Origin: Pseudoalteromonas piscicida
GTDB taxonomy: Bacteria > Pseudomonadota > Gammaproteobacteria > Enterobacterales > Alteromonadaceae
DNA length: 64,000 nucleotides
Direction of reading: 5' to 3'
Assembly: GCF_002744175.1 (NCBI RefSeq)
Contig: NZ_NKHF01000101.1
Location: 39,404 to 103,403 of the forward strand
Below are positions 27,497 to 36,316 of this stretch, one piece after another (positions within the stretch are counted from its first letter, which is position 1; each line of letters opens with the position of its first letter). Under the pieces are notes generated by a model. It ran no database searches. It saw only the letters and a list, made by a program, of their open reading frames with translations, and was not told the DNA's origin. Position numbers and translations under genes: made by a program.

Positions 27497-27869
27497 TCCT
27501 TTTCCTTGAAACGGGGTAATTTGCACCGACAGTGAATAATTATAAATAACCTGAACTGAGTATAGCAATTTGTTCTCTAGCAGCTATTGCTGTGCAAATT
27601 TGCCTTGTATTAAGAAATAGCTTCTGGCTAGCGTAATATTACACTTTTGATCTTATGTATTTTAGTTGACTAACTTCTTAGCCCGAGTTCAGGGGAGCAA
27701 GCATATCAGCCTGAATGCACAGATGTGTTGATTGGTATCAAGTGTTGTCAGGGGGAGAGTAAGCAATATGGTCTTGCTAAAATATTGGATGCGACGATCA
27801 TCAAGCAGTCATACACAACCGTATACAGATAAATAGAAGGCCTGCTATGTGCAGACCCTCAGTCTTGAG
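27497..27869. other. Intergenic stretch between symporter and ABC genes
   Basis: 373 bases. It holds the symporter's upstream region and the 3' flank of the ABC ATPase gene. A 22-codon frame at 27768-27836 (plus) has a GGGGGAGAG in front but nothing else in its favour. No clear terminator or repeat is seen. Confidence 0.4.
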
Positions 27870-28763
27870 TTAACCAAATAGCTCATCTTCTAATGTTTTG
27901 CCATTCACTAGAGACTTGTAATGCCAGCCCTGTGCTCGGCATAGCTGCAGTACGTCAATATCGACTTGTTGGCCGCTTCGATATTCAATGAGCAGTGCGC
28001 CGCTTGCATTGACTGATACCCCTTCCACACCTTGCAGTGTTTTTAATTGTTCAATATGGTGGCTGGTGCCAGCTTCTTTTAGTTTAACGGTTAATGTGGC
28101 GAGTTCTGCCTGAGCAATGCGGTCAACCGCGGTTAATTTTCCTTGCTGTAGATGCAGGACCTGATCGCACAAATCATCCAGCTCGACTAAATCATGAGAG
28201 CTTAAAATAAAGGTTGTGTCAGACTGGAGCGTTCGAACTAGATTTCTGATCTCCCGAGCATTTACGGGGTCAAGGCCAGCTGTTGCTTCATCCAAAAGGA
28301 CAACCTCAGGATGAGAAAGCAGCGTTTGTGCAATACAGATGCGTTTGCGCATTCCATGAGACAATTCATGGGGTTTGGAATCATAGCAGTCTTTGAGGTC
28401 GACCAGCTCAAGTACGCGGTGAGTCTCGCGCTCAGCTGTTTTCGTATCTAGGCCTTGAAGCTGTCCATATAAGCGCAATTGATTACTAACAGAAAACCTT
28501 GGGTCAAGTTGGGCATCTTGGGGGAGCGCTGCAAGACGGCCAAATAACCCCTCGCTTCCAGGTTTATGGCCAAGAATACTGACGTTTCCCGAGTCGGCAT
28601 TGAGGTAGCCACAAAGCGTGCTAAACAGCGTTGTTTTGCCAGCGCCATTAGGGCCTACTAGTGCAATTGGCGAACCAGCATTGAGCGTAAATGACACATC
28701 ATCCAGAGCACGTTTTTTGCCGTATGTTTTAACTAAGTTGTTTACTTCAATTATCATACTCAT
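27870..28763 (-). CDS. ABC transporter ATP-binding protein
   Basis: 297 residues. Walker A is GPNGAGKTT (37-45), the signature motif is LSHGMRKR and Walker B is VVLLDEATAGLDP, followed by the switch His in SSHDLVELD. After about 215 a small C-terminal domain remains, as in the CcmA/NatA/NosF type that powers export or membrane-protein assembly. It overlaps the permease gene by 4 bases. The substrate is not predictable. Confidence 0.92.
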   Translation of the reverse strand: MSMIIEVNNLVKTYGKKRALDDVSFTLNAGSPIALVGPNGAGKTTLFSTLCGYLNADSGNVSILGHKPGSEGLFGRLAALPQDAQLDPRFSVSNQLRLYGQLQGLDTKTAERETHRVLELVDLKDCYDSKPHELSHGMRKRICIAQTLLSHPEVVLLDEATAGLDPVNAREIRNLVRTLQSDTTFILSSHDLVELDDLCDQVLHLQQGKLTAVDRIAQAELATLTVKLKEAGTSHHIEQLKTLQGVEGVSVNASGALLIEYRSGQQVDIDVLQLCRAQGWHYKSLVNGKTLEDELFG

Positions 28764-29566
28764 AGTGCGCGCCTTCTTAATAATTCACAGCTAATCGCTA
28801 TTAACACCACACTGTGGATCAGTGGTGTTGCAAAGCGAGTTAGATTAACGTTTTGAGCTATGGTTTCAGCACCTTGGTATCCTGGGAATAGATAAAAGAG
28901 GTATTCTGCGTATGGGCTGTACTCTAAGGCGAATGCTACAATGGTTGCGAGTGTTAGGTAGGTCAAAATAGCGTATATCATGCTCATCTTGCTGGAGTTT
29001 GCAAAGTGGTTTGCCACCGACATCAGAGCAATAAACGGTGCAGTGATGAGAGTGAGCTCTAATACCATAAGCGCGGCTCTACTTAGGCCACTTAGCCATA
29101 GGCTAGGCTCTCGCATTACCATTAAGATCCATGCCCCCAAAGCCGAGATAGCGATTAGTAAAAGCGTATTAAACAGTTGCCCAACAAACCGACCGACGAC
29201 AATCTCTGCACGGGTAGTACGCAGAGTTAAAAACCTAAGAGTACCTCTAGTGCGGTCTTCTACAGTTTGATCTGCACTAGAAAATATGACAAATAGCGGA
29301 AATAAAAAAATGGACCACACGAGATAAAGTGCCAACTCCATTTCGGGCCATAGGGCAATTTTCTGCATGCCTACAACACCGGAAAAACTTTGAATCATTT
29401 GTTTAAAGTCGGGGTCGCCAACAATGGACACCGCTTCGGCGATGGCATACCTCAAAATGGCGTACCACACTAAAACAAAAGCGGCGATGGCTATCCACCC
29501 GCGTTTTGTTGCAAACAAACGTTGCAACTCAAAGGTGGCGATTAGACCTATTCTTTTTATATTCAT
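28760..29566 (-). CDS. ABC-2 type transporter permease
   Basis: 268 residues from the ATG at 29566 (AAGGAT upstream). Six membrane segments are visible. The region after the first two, with DRTRGTLRFLTLRTTRAEIVVGR, is typical of NosY/ABC-2 permeases. It pairs with the ATPase just downstream, sharing a 4-base overlap. It resembles two-gene exporters; no accessory protein is encoded next to it. Confidence 0.88.
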   Translation of the reverse strand: MNIKRIGLIATFELQRLFATKRGWIAIAAFVLVWYAILRYAIAEAVSIVGDPDFKQMIQSFSGVVGMQKIALWPEMELALYLVWSIFLFPLFVIFSSADQTVEDRTRGTLRFLTLRTTRAEIVVGRFVGQLFNTLLLIAISALGAWILMVMREPSLWLSGLSRAALMVLELTLITAPFIALMSVANHFANSSKMSMIYAILTYLTLATIVAFALEYSPYAEYLFYLFPGYQGAETIAQNVNLTRFATPLIHSVVLIAISCELLRRRAL

Positions 29567-29700
29567 ATGGATCCTTACTACTTCAACGGTGTAGAGCACC
29601 TTGACCCTCGCGGTAAATCAGCATGGGTATTGCGACTGTCTTTGAGACTATATGATTGGCGTTAAAAAAGGAAGTTATTGAACTGTAACAAAATTAAACC

Positions 29701-29726
29701 AATAAAAAACGGGCGCTCAGCGCCCG
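29701..29726 (-). terminator. Terminator after the M2 peptidase gene
   Basis: On the minus strand, CGGGCGC and GCGCCCG close a 3-nt loop, followed by six Ts. It lies about 115 bases past the peptidase stop; a hairpin repeat sits between them. Confidence 0.8.
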
Positions 29727-29751
29727 CTATGAAGTATTTAACCTGGCCTAT

Positions 29752-29826
29752 TGCAAGCAAATTTAACGCAGTAGTAAGGGATAACAGCTGCTAGAGAACA
29801 AGTGGTTATCCCGAATTCAGGCTATT
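29752..29826. repeat. Hairpin repeat, copy 1
   Basis: About 75 bases match 36246-36316 closely. The core is an inverted repeat GGGATAAC (29778-29785) / GTTATCCC (29805-29812) with an inner GCT arm. It lies just downstream of a minus-strand gene, like its partner. It resembles a REP-type element. Confidence 0.75.
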
Positions 29827-29839
29827 TAATAACAAACAA

Positions 29840-31660
29840 TTACCAACCGCAGTTACGATTCTTATTTTGCTCGTCTAGATACTTTTGTAGAGGTGCAAAG
29901 TAGTCAAGTACCGCTGTTGCATCCATTTCATCTTTACCTGTTAGCGTTTTAAGTGCTTGTTGCCAAGGCTTGCTACTACCCATTTCTAGCATCGCATTGA
30001 GACGCTCACCAGCAGCTTTAGAGTTGTAAACTGAGCAGCGGTGGATAGCTTCTTTGCTACCAGCAATTTCACATAGAGATTTGTGGAACTGGAATTGTAA
30101 AATATGTGCTAAGAAGTAGCGAGTGTAAGGTACATTACCCGGCACATGATATTTAGCGCCCGGATCAAAGTCAGCTTCGCTGCGTGAAACTGGCGCAGTA
30201 ACACCTTGATACTTTTCTCTTAAATCCCACCATGCTTGGTTATATTCAGCAGGTGAAATTTCACCGGAAAATACTTTCCAGCGCCATTGGTCAACTAGTA
30301 GGCCAAATGGAATAAAGGCGACCTTATCTAGTGCCATTTTCATGAGTAGACCAATATCTTTCGATTCGTCAGGAACATTATCCAATAGGCCGATTTGCTT
30401 AAGATAACCAGGTGTGACTGACAGTGCTATGGTGTCACCGATAGCTTCGTGGAAACCATCATTGGCACTTTCTTGATAATAAACCGGTTGCTGATTGTAT
30501 GCACGTTGATAGAAATTGTGGCCCAGCTCGTGATGGATCACTGAGAATTCTTCACCTGTGCGTTGGATACACATTTTGATACGTAAGTCGTCTTTTGCAT
30601 CTAGGTTCCATGCTGAAGCATGGCATTGTACATCACGATCTTTTGGTTTAGTAAACAAAGAGCGTTCGTAGAAAGTGTCCGGTAGCGGTGCAAAGCCCAT
30701 TGAGGTGAAGAATTTCTCCGCACCTTTTACCATTTTGATTTCGTCGTAATTATGCTCTGCAAGAAGGGCTGTCACATCATAACCCGGATCTGCATTTTCA
30801 GGTGCAACTAGGTCGTAAATATTGCCCCAGCTCTGTGCCCACATATTCCCCAATAGGTGCGCAGGAATAGGCTGATCTTGAGGTACTTTATCTTCACCAT
30901 ATTTTTCGCCAAGCTTGGCACGGACATGACAATGTAGTGAGTCGTAAAGTGGCTTTACTTGACCCCAAATACGGTCTAGCTCTTTGGCAAAGTCATCTGC
31001 AGGCATGTCATATTTACTACGCCACATTGCGCCCGTGTCTGCGTAACCCAGCTCGTTCGCCCCTTCGTTAGTAAGCACAACTTGTTTTTCATAAAGAGGA
31101 CGCATTGGCTTAGAAACCTCACGCCAACCTTGCCATATATCTAGTAGCTCTTCATAGTTACGGCTATTGGCCATTTTTGCGGTCATGTCGCCTAAGCTTA
31201 AGCAAGTACCATCGTCTTTGCAGTATTTGCCTTTACCGTACATACCGTCTAATTCAGCCGTTAATTTAGCCAGTGCCGCGGTTTTATCAGCATCTTTTGG
31301 TGCTGGTAGTGTCAGGTTTAGCTTTAGTTTGTCTAGTTTACGGCGAGTATCTTCGCTTAGAGTTAGGCCATCAAACTGTGCCGCTTCATTTGCAAGCTCA
31401 ACTAGCGCTGCTGTGTATTCTTCATTAACGTCTGCCGCTAATGAAGCCGTATCATGAGTGATAAAGTTTGCGTAAATCCAAGCTGAACGGCTCGAGCGGA
31501 AGTTAAGGTCGACCAGCTGTTCGGAGGCTTTATCTAAAAATGCAACAGCATCGGCTTCTGTTAGCGTTTTATTGTTTACATCGGTAGATTTACAAGCTGA
31601 AAGTGCAAAAGTACCGGCCACAATGAGTGCGCCAACACTAAGTTTAAATCTTGGTTTCAT
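29840..31660 (-). CDS. M2 family peptidase (angiotensin-converting enzyme-like) lipoprotein
   Basis: 606 residues. The lipoprotein signal ends AGTFALSAC, so it should be an outer or inner membrane-anchored periplasmic enzyme. The zinc motif HELGH is at 377-381, with the third ligand probably in ESANDGFHEAIGD just after. The length fits one ACE-type catalytic domain. It is likely a dipeptidyl carboxypeptidase acting on peptides in the periplasm. It is transcribed alone, divergent from fadE. Confidence 0.92.
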   Translation of the reverse strand: MKPRFKLSVGALIVAGTFALSACKSTDVNNKTLTEADAVAFLDKASEQLVDLNFRSSRSAWIYANFITHDTASLAADVNEEYTAALVELANEAAQFDGLTLSEDTRRKLDKLKLNLTLPAPKDADKTAALAKLTAELDGMYGKGKYCKDDGTCLSLGDMTAKMANSRNYEELLDIWQGWREVSKPMRPLYEKQVVLTNEGANELGYADTGAMWRSKYDMPADDFAKELDRIWGQVKPLYDSLHCHVRAKLGEKYGEDKVPQDQPIPAHLLGNMWAQSWGNIYDLVAPENADPGYDVTALLAEHNYDEIKMVKGAEKFFTSMGFAPLPDTFYERSLFTKPKDRDVQCHASAWNLDAKDDLRIKMCIQRTGEEFSVIHHELGHNFYQRAYNQQPVYYQESANDGFHEAIGDTIALSVTPGYLKQIGLLDNVPDESKDIGLLMKMALDKVAFIPFGLLVDQWRWKVFSGEISPAEYNQAWWDLREKYQGVTAPVSRSEADFDPGAKYHVPGNVPYTRYFLAHILQFQFHKSLCEIAGSKEAIHRCSVYNSKAAGERLNAMLEMGSSKPWQQALKTLTGKDEMDATAVLDYFAPLQKYLDEQNKNRNCGW

Positions 31661-31970
31661 AGTGATTCACTTGTTGTTTTAATTAATACACACGTCGCTG
31701 CGTATAGTAACGACCTATGGAGCAATGCTTTTTTAATCAATTGAATTGCTCACTGCACAGCAGTATATCTATTCAATTGTTATGGTACAGGAAAGCTAGA
31801 TTTTCTCTGTATGGCAGGATAATAGCAAGACGACTTGAAAACGACAATTTTGCGATAAACAAACACAAGCATGAAGACGTAGATAAAAGTTGAGTTAGTG
31901 TGATTATTAACCATAATTAACACTGTCGACTGTATTAAAGGTCCAACTTGGGGCTGCAAAAGGAGTGTAT
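31661..31970. other. Divergent promoter region of the M2 peptidase and fadE
   Basis: 310 bases, AT-rich, with no gene. It must hold both promoters. I could not single out a convincing -35/-10 pair or a PsrA/FadR-like operator by eye. Confidence 0.4.
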
Positions 31971-34256
31971 ATGACGTTAATTTTACTGGTGATACTGGCC
32001 ATTGTGGTGATTTTCTGTGTTCGTGATATCCGGGTTAAGCTGATCACTAAGCCGTTGTTTAACTATTTTAAAACTTCTTTGCCCGAATTGTCTCAAACTG
32101 AGCGCGAAGCGATGGAAGCGGGCACCATTTGGTGGGATGGTGCCTTGTTCTCTGGTAAACCTAATTGGCGCAAGTGGCTCAGTAACGATAAACCAAAACT
32201 CAGTGATGAGGAACAAGCCTTTATTGACAATGAGCTCAATACCTTACTTAACATGCTAGATGAAGAGAAAATTGCTCGAGCGAACGATTTACCGAAAGAG
32301 GTTTGGCAATATCTAAAAGAGAAAGGTTTTTTTGCGTTTATTATTCCTAAGTCATACGGTGGACGTGAATTTAGTGCCCAAGCTAATTCCACAATTGTGG
32401 CCAAGATAGCCAGTCGCAGCTTGTCAACCGCGGTGACAGTTATGGTACCCAATAGTTTAGGCCCTGCGGAGCTGTTACTTCATTACGGGACGAATGCACA
32501 ACAGGAGCACTGGTTGCCAAAACTGGCTTCCGGAGAGGTGCTACCTTGCTTTGCATTAACATCCCCAGAAGCGGGTTCCGATGCTGGTAGCATTCAGGAT
32601 TATGCAATTGTATGTGAGCGAGAATTTGAGGGGGAAAAGCAAGTCGGTTTGGCTGTGACCTGGCAAAAACGCTATATCACACTGGCGCCTGTGGCGGATG
32701 TGCTTGGACTTGCATTCAAGGTTTATGATCCCGAGCAGTTGCTTTCGAATCAAGTTGAGCGAGGTATAACCTGCGCGCTCATCCCAACGGCCCATGAAGG
32801 AGTCAATACTGGTGACAGACACCAACCGCTTGGGCAAGCGTTTATGAATGGTACGACAAGCGGCGAAGATGTGTTTATTCCTTTGTCTTGGGTGATCGGC
32901 GAGCAGGCTGGGATCGGTAAAGGCTGGCGCATGCTGGTATCTTGTTTAAGCGCAGGGCGGGGAATTTCACTACCAGCGTTAAGTGCAGGTACGGCACATC
33001 TGAGTACCAGAACCAGTTCTGCTTATGCCAATGTGCGACGCCAATTTGGCGTTCCAATCGCTGCGTTTGAAGGGGTGCAAAGCGCTTTAGCAAGGATTTA
33101 CGGCTATACCTACTTGATTGAAGCCGTGAGGCAAACGACCGCATTAGCAATAGACTTAAAACAAAGCCCGTCAGTTGTCACTGCGATTGCAAAGTATCAC
33201 TTAACTGAACATGCCAGAGTAGCATTAAATGATGCCATGGATATCCATGGTGGCAAAGCTATTCAAATGGGCGAGATGAACTATCTTGCCTATAACTACA
33301 TGGGGATGCCTATCTCAATTACCGTTGAAGGAGCAAACATCCTGACGCGCAGTTTAATGATATTTGGCCAAGGCGCGACCCGTTGTCACCCGTTTATCCT
33401 CAAAGAAATGAGCATTGTACAACAAGACGATCAACTTATTGCATTAAAAGAGTTTGATGAGGTGTTGTGTAAGCATTTACAACATACTTCAGTAAATGGG
33501 GTTAAGGCATTGTTGAATGGCCTAACCCTTGCTCGCTTTGAACGCTCACCGGTGAGTGGCGATGTGGCACCTTACTACCGACGTTTAACTTGGTTAAGTC
33601 AGGCGCTATCGGTATACAGTGATATTGCCATGTTAAAGCTAGGTGGCTCGCTCAAGCGGCGCGAAATGCTCTCTGCCAAACTCGGTGATGTATTGAGTTA
33701 TTTGTACATGGCATCGTGTGTACTAAAAAAATATGAAGATGATGGCCATCAACAGGGCGACTTGCCTTTGGTGAAGTTTGCACTGGATCATTGTTTATAT
33801 GAGGCCAGCAAAGCTGTCTACGCGTTTTGCGATAATTTTACCATGGCACCGTTGGCATTTTTACTAAAACGTTTAGCATTTCCTTTTGGGAATTGGTTAA
33901 AGGCGCCAAGCGACACCTTAGCAGTTCAGGTCTGTAATCATGTCACTGAGAATAATACGACTCGAGAGCGGATCTCACATTTGTGCTCAGTAGTCAAACA
34001 CTCGGCAGTAGACACCGTTGAACATGCGTATATGCTGGAGAAGGCACATGGACCGTTAATGGCGAAATATCGTAAGTGGTGCAAACAAAATACAGCGAGC
34101 TTAGTTGGGAAGTCTCTTAATGAGAAACTAAATATAGCAACGCGAGAGAAGGTCATTGATGACAAAGCATCAGAGACAATATTTTGTATAGAAACCCTAG
34201 TAGCTAAAGCTTGCGCGGTAGATGCAAAAGCGCAGAAGGATGAGAAGGAATCTTAG
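31971..34256 (+). CDS. fadE: Acyl-CoA dehydrogenase FadE
   Basis: 761 residues from the ATG at 31971 (AAAAGGAG upstream; a GTG two codons earlier is possible). Like E. coli FadE it is far longer than the usual 380-residue acyl-CoA dehydrogenases and starts with a membrane segment (LILLVILAIVVIFCV). The FAD/substrate core contains CFALTSPEAGSDAG and the later MDIHGGKAIQMGEMNYL. It carries out the first step of fatty acid beta-oxidation. A MITE-like repeat follows it. Confidence 0.93.
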   Translation: MTLILLVILAIVVIFCVRDIRVKLITKPLFNYFKTSLPELSQTEREAMEAGTIWWDGALFSGKPNWRKWLSNDKPKLSDEEQAFIDNELNTLLNMLDEEKIARANDLPKEVWQYLKEKGFFAFIIPKSYGGREFSAQANSTIVAKIASRSLSTAVTVMVPNSLGPAELLLHYGTNAQQEHWLPKLASGEVLPCFALTSPEAGSDAGSIQDYAIVCEREFEGEKQVGLAVTWQKRYITLAPVADVLGLAFKVYDPEQLLSNQVERGITCALIPTAHEGVNTGDRHQPLGQAFMNGTTSGEDVFIPLSWVIGEQAGIGKGWRMLVSCLSAGRGISLPALSAGTAHLSTRTSSAYANVRRQFGVPIAAFEGVQSALARIYGYTYLIEAVRQTTALAIDLKQSPSVVTAIAKYHLTEHARVALNDAMDIHGGKAIQMGEMNYLAYNYMGMPISITVEGANILTRSLMIFGQGATRCHPFILKEMSIVQQDDQLIALKEFDEVLCKHLQHTSVNGVKALLNGLTLARFERSPVSGDVAPYYRRLTWLSQALSVYSDIAMLKLGGSLKRREMLSAKLGDVLSYLYMASCVLKKYEDDGHQQGDLPLVKFALDHCLYEASKAVYAFCDNFTMAPLAFLLKRLAFPFGNWLKAPSDTLAVQVCNHVTENNTTRERISHLCSVVKHSAVDTVEHAYMLEKAHGPLMAKYRKWCKQNTASLVGKSLNEKLNIATREKVIDDKASETIFCIETLVAKACAVDAKAQKDEKES

Positions 34257-34296
34257 TATTTAAAATAGGTGCGATTGATAAGTTCAAAAGCGGACT

Positions 34297-34462
34297 ATAC
34301 CAAATGTATTGAGTAAATGCGCTATGTGAAGTGGAGAAATAGCTTTAGTAGCTAGGCGAAGAATTTTGCTATTTAGTTGTTCTAAATGAGAAATTTTTAA
34401 CGACGCTAACTATGCTATTTCATCCTTCAAATTGATTGAACGGTTAATGCATTCGGGGTTAT
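34297..34462. repeat. MITE-like repeat, copy A
   Basis: About 165 bases, highly similar to 61782-61955, beginning ATACCAAATGTATT and containing TTTTGCTATTTAG and CTATTTCATCCTTCAAATTG. The left end is intact, but the right end has drifted (CATTCGGGGTTAT instead of CAATTGGTATTAT). It codes for no protein. Confidence 0.8.
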
Positions 34463-34474
34463 TTATAAATCAAT

Positions 34475-34927
34475 TTAACGTGCAAAAGGATCGGCTAGGA
34501 TTTTGTCTACATACCATTTGCCTTTTTTACGGACCATACTAACGCTGCGCATATCATCAACCTGTTCACCACGAAGTTGACCGGTGAAAATCAAATTAAT
34601 TTTTGCGGTGTTACCGTATTGTTCTCTGAGACTTTGGTTCGTCATATCAACTTCTATGGTTACCTCATCGTATTGCATGTTAACGAGGTTTCTAGCAAAT
34701 TGAGATGCTGTGCCGTAAGAGCGCATGATACGGGCGTGTCGTGGCGTTGCGATTGCTATCGCCGCATCGAAGTTTTTCTGATTATACAAGGCGTCAAAAT
34801 ACATAGTGGCAGCGAAGCCTGGGGTATCTTTGTCGCCCCTAGCTGCGTCTTCATCAGAACCACATGCCGAAAGGAGCAGCATTGCTGCTATTATGACAAA
34901 AGCTTGCCTTAAAAGTGACTTTGTCAT
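34475..34927 (-). CDS. Small lipoprotein of unknown function
   Basis: 150 residues from the ATG at 34927; upstream in-frame ATGs at 34942 and 34939 are possible, and no good ribosome binding site marks any. The signal peptide ends MLLLSACGSDED (lipobox, Cys about 21). The rest reads like a compact alpha+beta domain ending SMVRKKGKWYVDKILADPF, the pattern of NTF2-like/DUF4878-type periplasmic domains. I cannot name a function. It is divergent from the WD40-like lipoprotein. Confidence 0.75.
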   Translation of the reverse strand: MTKSLLRQAFVIIAAMLLLSACGSDEDAARGDKDTPGFAATMYFDALYNQKNFDAAIAIATPRHARIMRSYGTASQFARNLVNMQYDEVTIEVDMTNQSLREQYGNTAKINLIFTGQLRGEQVDDMRSVSMVRKKGKWYVDKILADPFAR

Positions 34928-35043
34928 GCTAAAATACATCATATGCAATCTACAATTATTCACAATAGCTTAAGTTTGTCTGCTAATGGTCGATATGTAA
35001 AGGCAGTGATTGAAATAAATGTATTATGAACAAAGGGTTTAAG

Positions 35044-36030
35044 ATGTCTCGCTTACTATCACTGGCTTGTTTAGCTTGTTTTCTAATAGGTTGTGGTGCT
35101 CAGCCCCAGATCAGTCAAGGGGTGACAAGTCAGCTGACGCAAAACGGGATTATTATCGGACATTTTTCTAATGATGGTGCGTGGACGGTCACTTTAGATA
35201 GCAATGCAGATATCAACATATTCGACAACTCGGATCAATCCATACTATTTTCTGTTCCCAAGGATAAAATCAAAACACCGGTAAAAGCATTGCTTTTATC
35301 CGACGACAAGAAGATGCTGATTGTAGCGGGTGAAAATCTTATTTCAATTTGGTCCGTGCCTAAACAAAAGTTAATTACTAATGTGCCTTTTGCCGGTGTC
35401 AGCCCGCTTGCGTCGATATCTTCATTAGCACTGTCTCATGATAATCAACGATTGCTTGTAGCCATGGATGATGGGTCACTCAACATGGCTGACTTATTCA
35501 CTAAGTTAAACAATCGCTTTATGCCTCACTCTAGACCTATTGAACATTTAGCATTTGACAAAACTGGCGAGTATTTTGTTACTGGCGCTCAAGATGGGTT
35601 AGTAGCAATGTGGCAGTTCGCCTCGCCAGAACCGGTTTATGAACATCAATTCAACCACAGAGTGACGAGCTTAACCGTAAGTTCGGATGGTCAGCGTTTG
35701 TTTGTTTCTGATGGGTTAAATGCCCAGCATGTTTTAGACTTTGAGTCCGGTAAATTGCTCAGTGAGCTAAAGTATATGGCTCGATTTAAAATGTTCAGAA
35801 AAGCTAAATTTATTTCAGGCTCGGGCTTGCTCGCCACTTCTTCATCAAAGTCACACCTGTCAATTTGGCGGTACGAAAGTGGGGAAGAGCTCGGTACTTG
35901 GTCAATCCACACTGCAAGTGAAGGTGCAACCGTTGTAGATATGTACGTGCCTGATTCTAACACGCTAGTGACATTAAATAGCGACGGCATGATTGAAAAA
36001 TGGGCTATAAATTTGCTGGCACAAAAATAA
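35044..36030 (+). CDS. WD40-repeat lipoprotein
   Basis: 328 residues from the ATG at 35044, preceded by AAAGGG; an ATG at 35026 is the alternative. The signal peptide ends CFLIGC (lipobox). The mature part holds several WD40-like blades: ALSHDNQRLLVAMDDGSLNMAD, FDKTGEYFVTGAQDGLVAMWQF, VSSDGQRLFVSDGLN and LLATSSSKSHLSIWRYESGEELGTW. It is probably a beta-propeller scaffold in the periplasm. Partners are unknown. Confidence 0.82.
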   Translation: MSRLLSLACLACFLIGCGAQPQISQGVTSQLTQNGIIIGHFSNDGAWTVTLDSNADINIFDNSDQSILFSVPKDKIKTPVKALLLSDDKKMLIVAGENLISIWSVPKQKLITNVPFAGVSPLASISSLALSHDNQRLLVAMDDGSLNMADLFTKLNNRFMPHSRPIEHLAFDKTGEYFVTGAQDGLVAMWQFASPEPVYEHQFNHRVTSLTVSSDGQRLFVSDGLNAQHVLDFESGKLLSELKYMARFKMFRKAKFISGSGLLATSSSKSHLSIWRYESGEELGTWSIHTASEGATVVDMYVPDSNTLVTLNSDGMIEKWAINLLAQK

Positions 36031-36140
36031 AGGAGCGCAGCACACTCCATTATTTTTCTTGGATATGCAATTAAATTAACTAACCTAAACTCAGGGCAGA
36101 AGTGAGTTAGCCAGCTAATTAGCATAAGCTAAAAATTGTA

Positions 36141-36210
36141 ATACCAAAGGTATTAAGTAAATGAGCTATTTCATCCTTCAAATTGATAAGATAATTAATT
36201 CAATTGGTAC
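36141..36210. repeat. MITE-like repeat, internally deleted copy B
   Basis: 70 bases join the left end of the family (ATACCAAAGGTATTAAGTAA) directly to its right end (CTATTTCATCCTTCAAATTG through CAATTGGTAC). It lacks the roughly 105-base middle part seen in the copies at 34297 and 61782. Confidence 0.75.
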
Positions 36211-36245
36211 AATATCACGCTAGCCAAAAGTTATTTCTCAATACA

Positions 36246-36316
36246 GGCAAATTCAAAGCAGTAGAAAGGGATAACAGCTGCAAGAAAACAAGCGGTTATC
36301 CCGACTTTAAGTTATT
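36246..36316. repeat. Hairpin repeat, copy 2
   Basis: Matches 29752-29826. The stem is GGGATAAC (36268-36275) / GTTATCCC (36295-36302), with an inner GCT/AGC arm that is fully paired here. Its end overlaps the stop codon of the full-length astB frame. Confidence 0.75.

Noticed and set aside
27768..27836. A 22-codon plus-strand frame with a GGGGGAGAG before the ATG
   Set aside because: A good ribosome binding site alone is weak evidence; the peptide matches nothing and no terminator or promoter supports it.
29752..29826. Hairpin repeat as a simple transcription terminator
   Set aside because: No T-run follows on either strand, a proper terminator lies just beyond, and the whole 75-base block recurs elsewhere.
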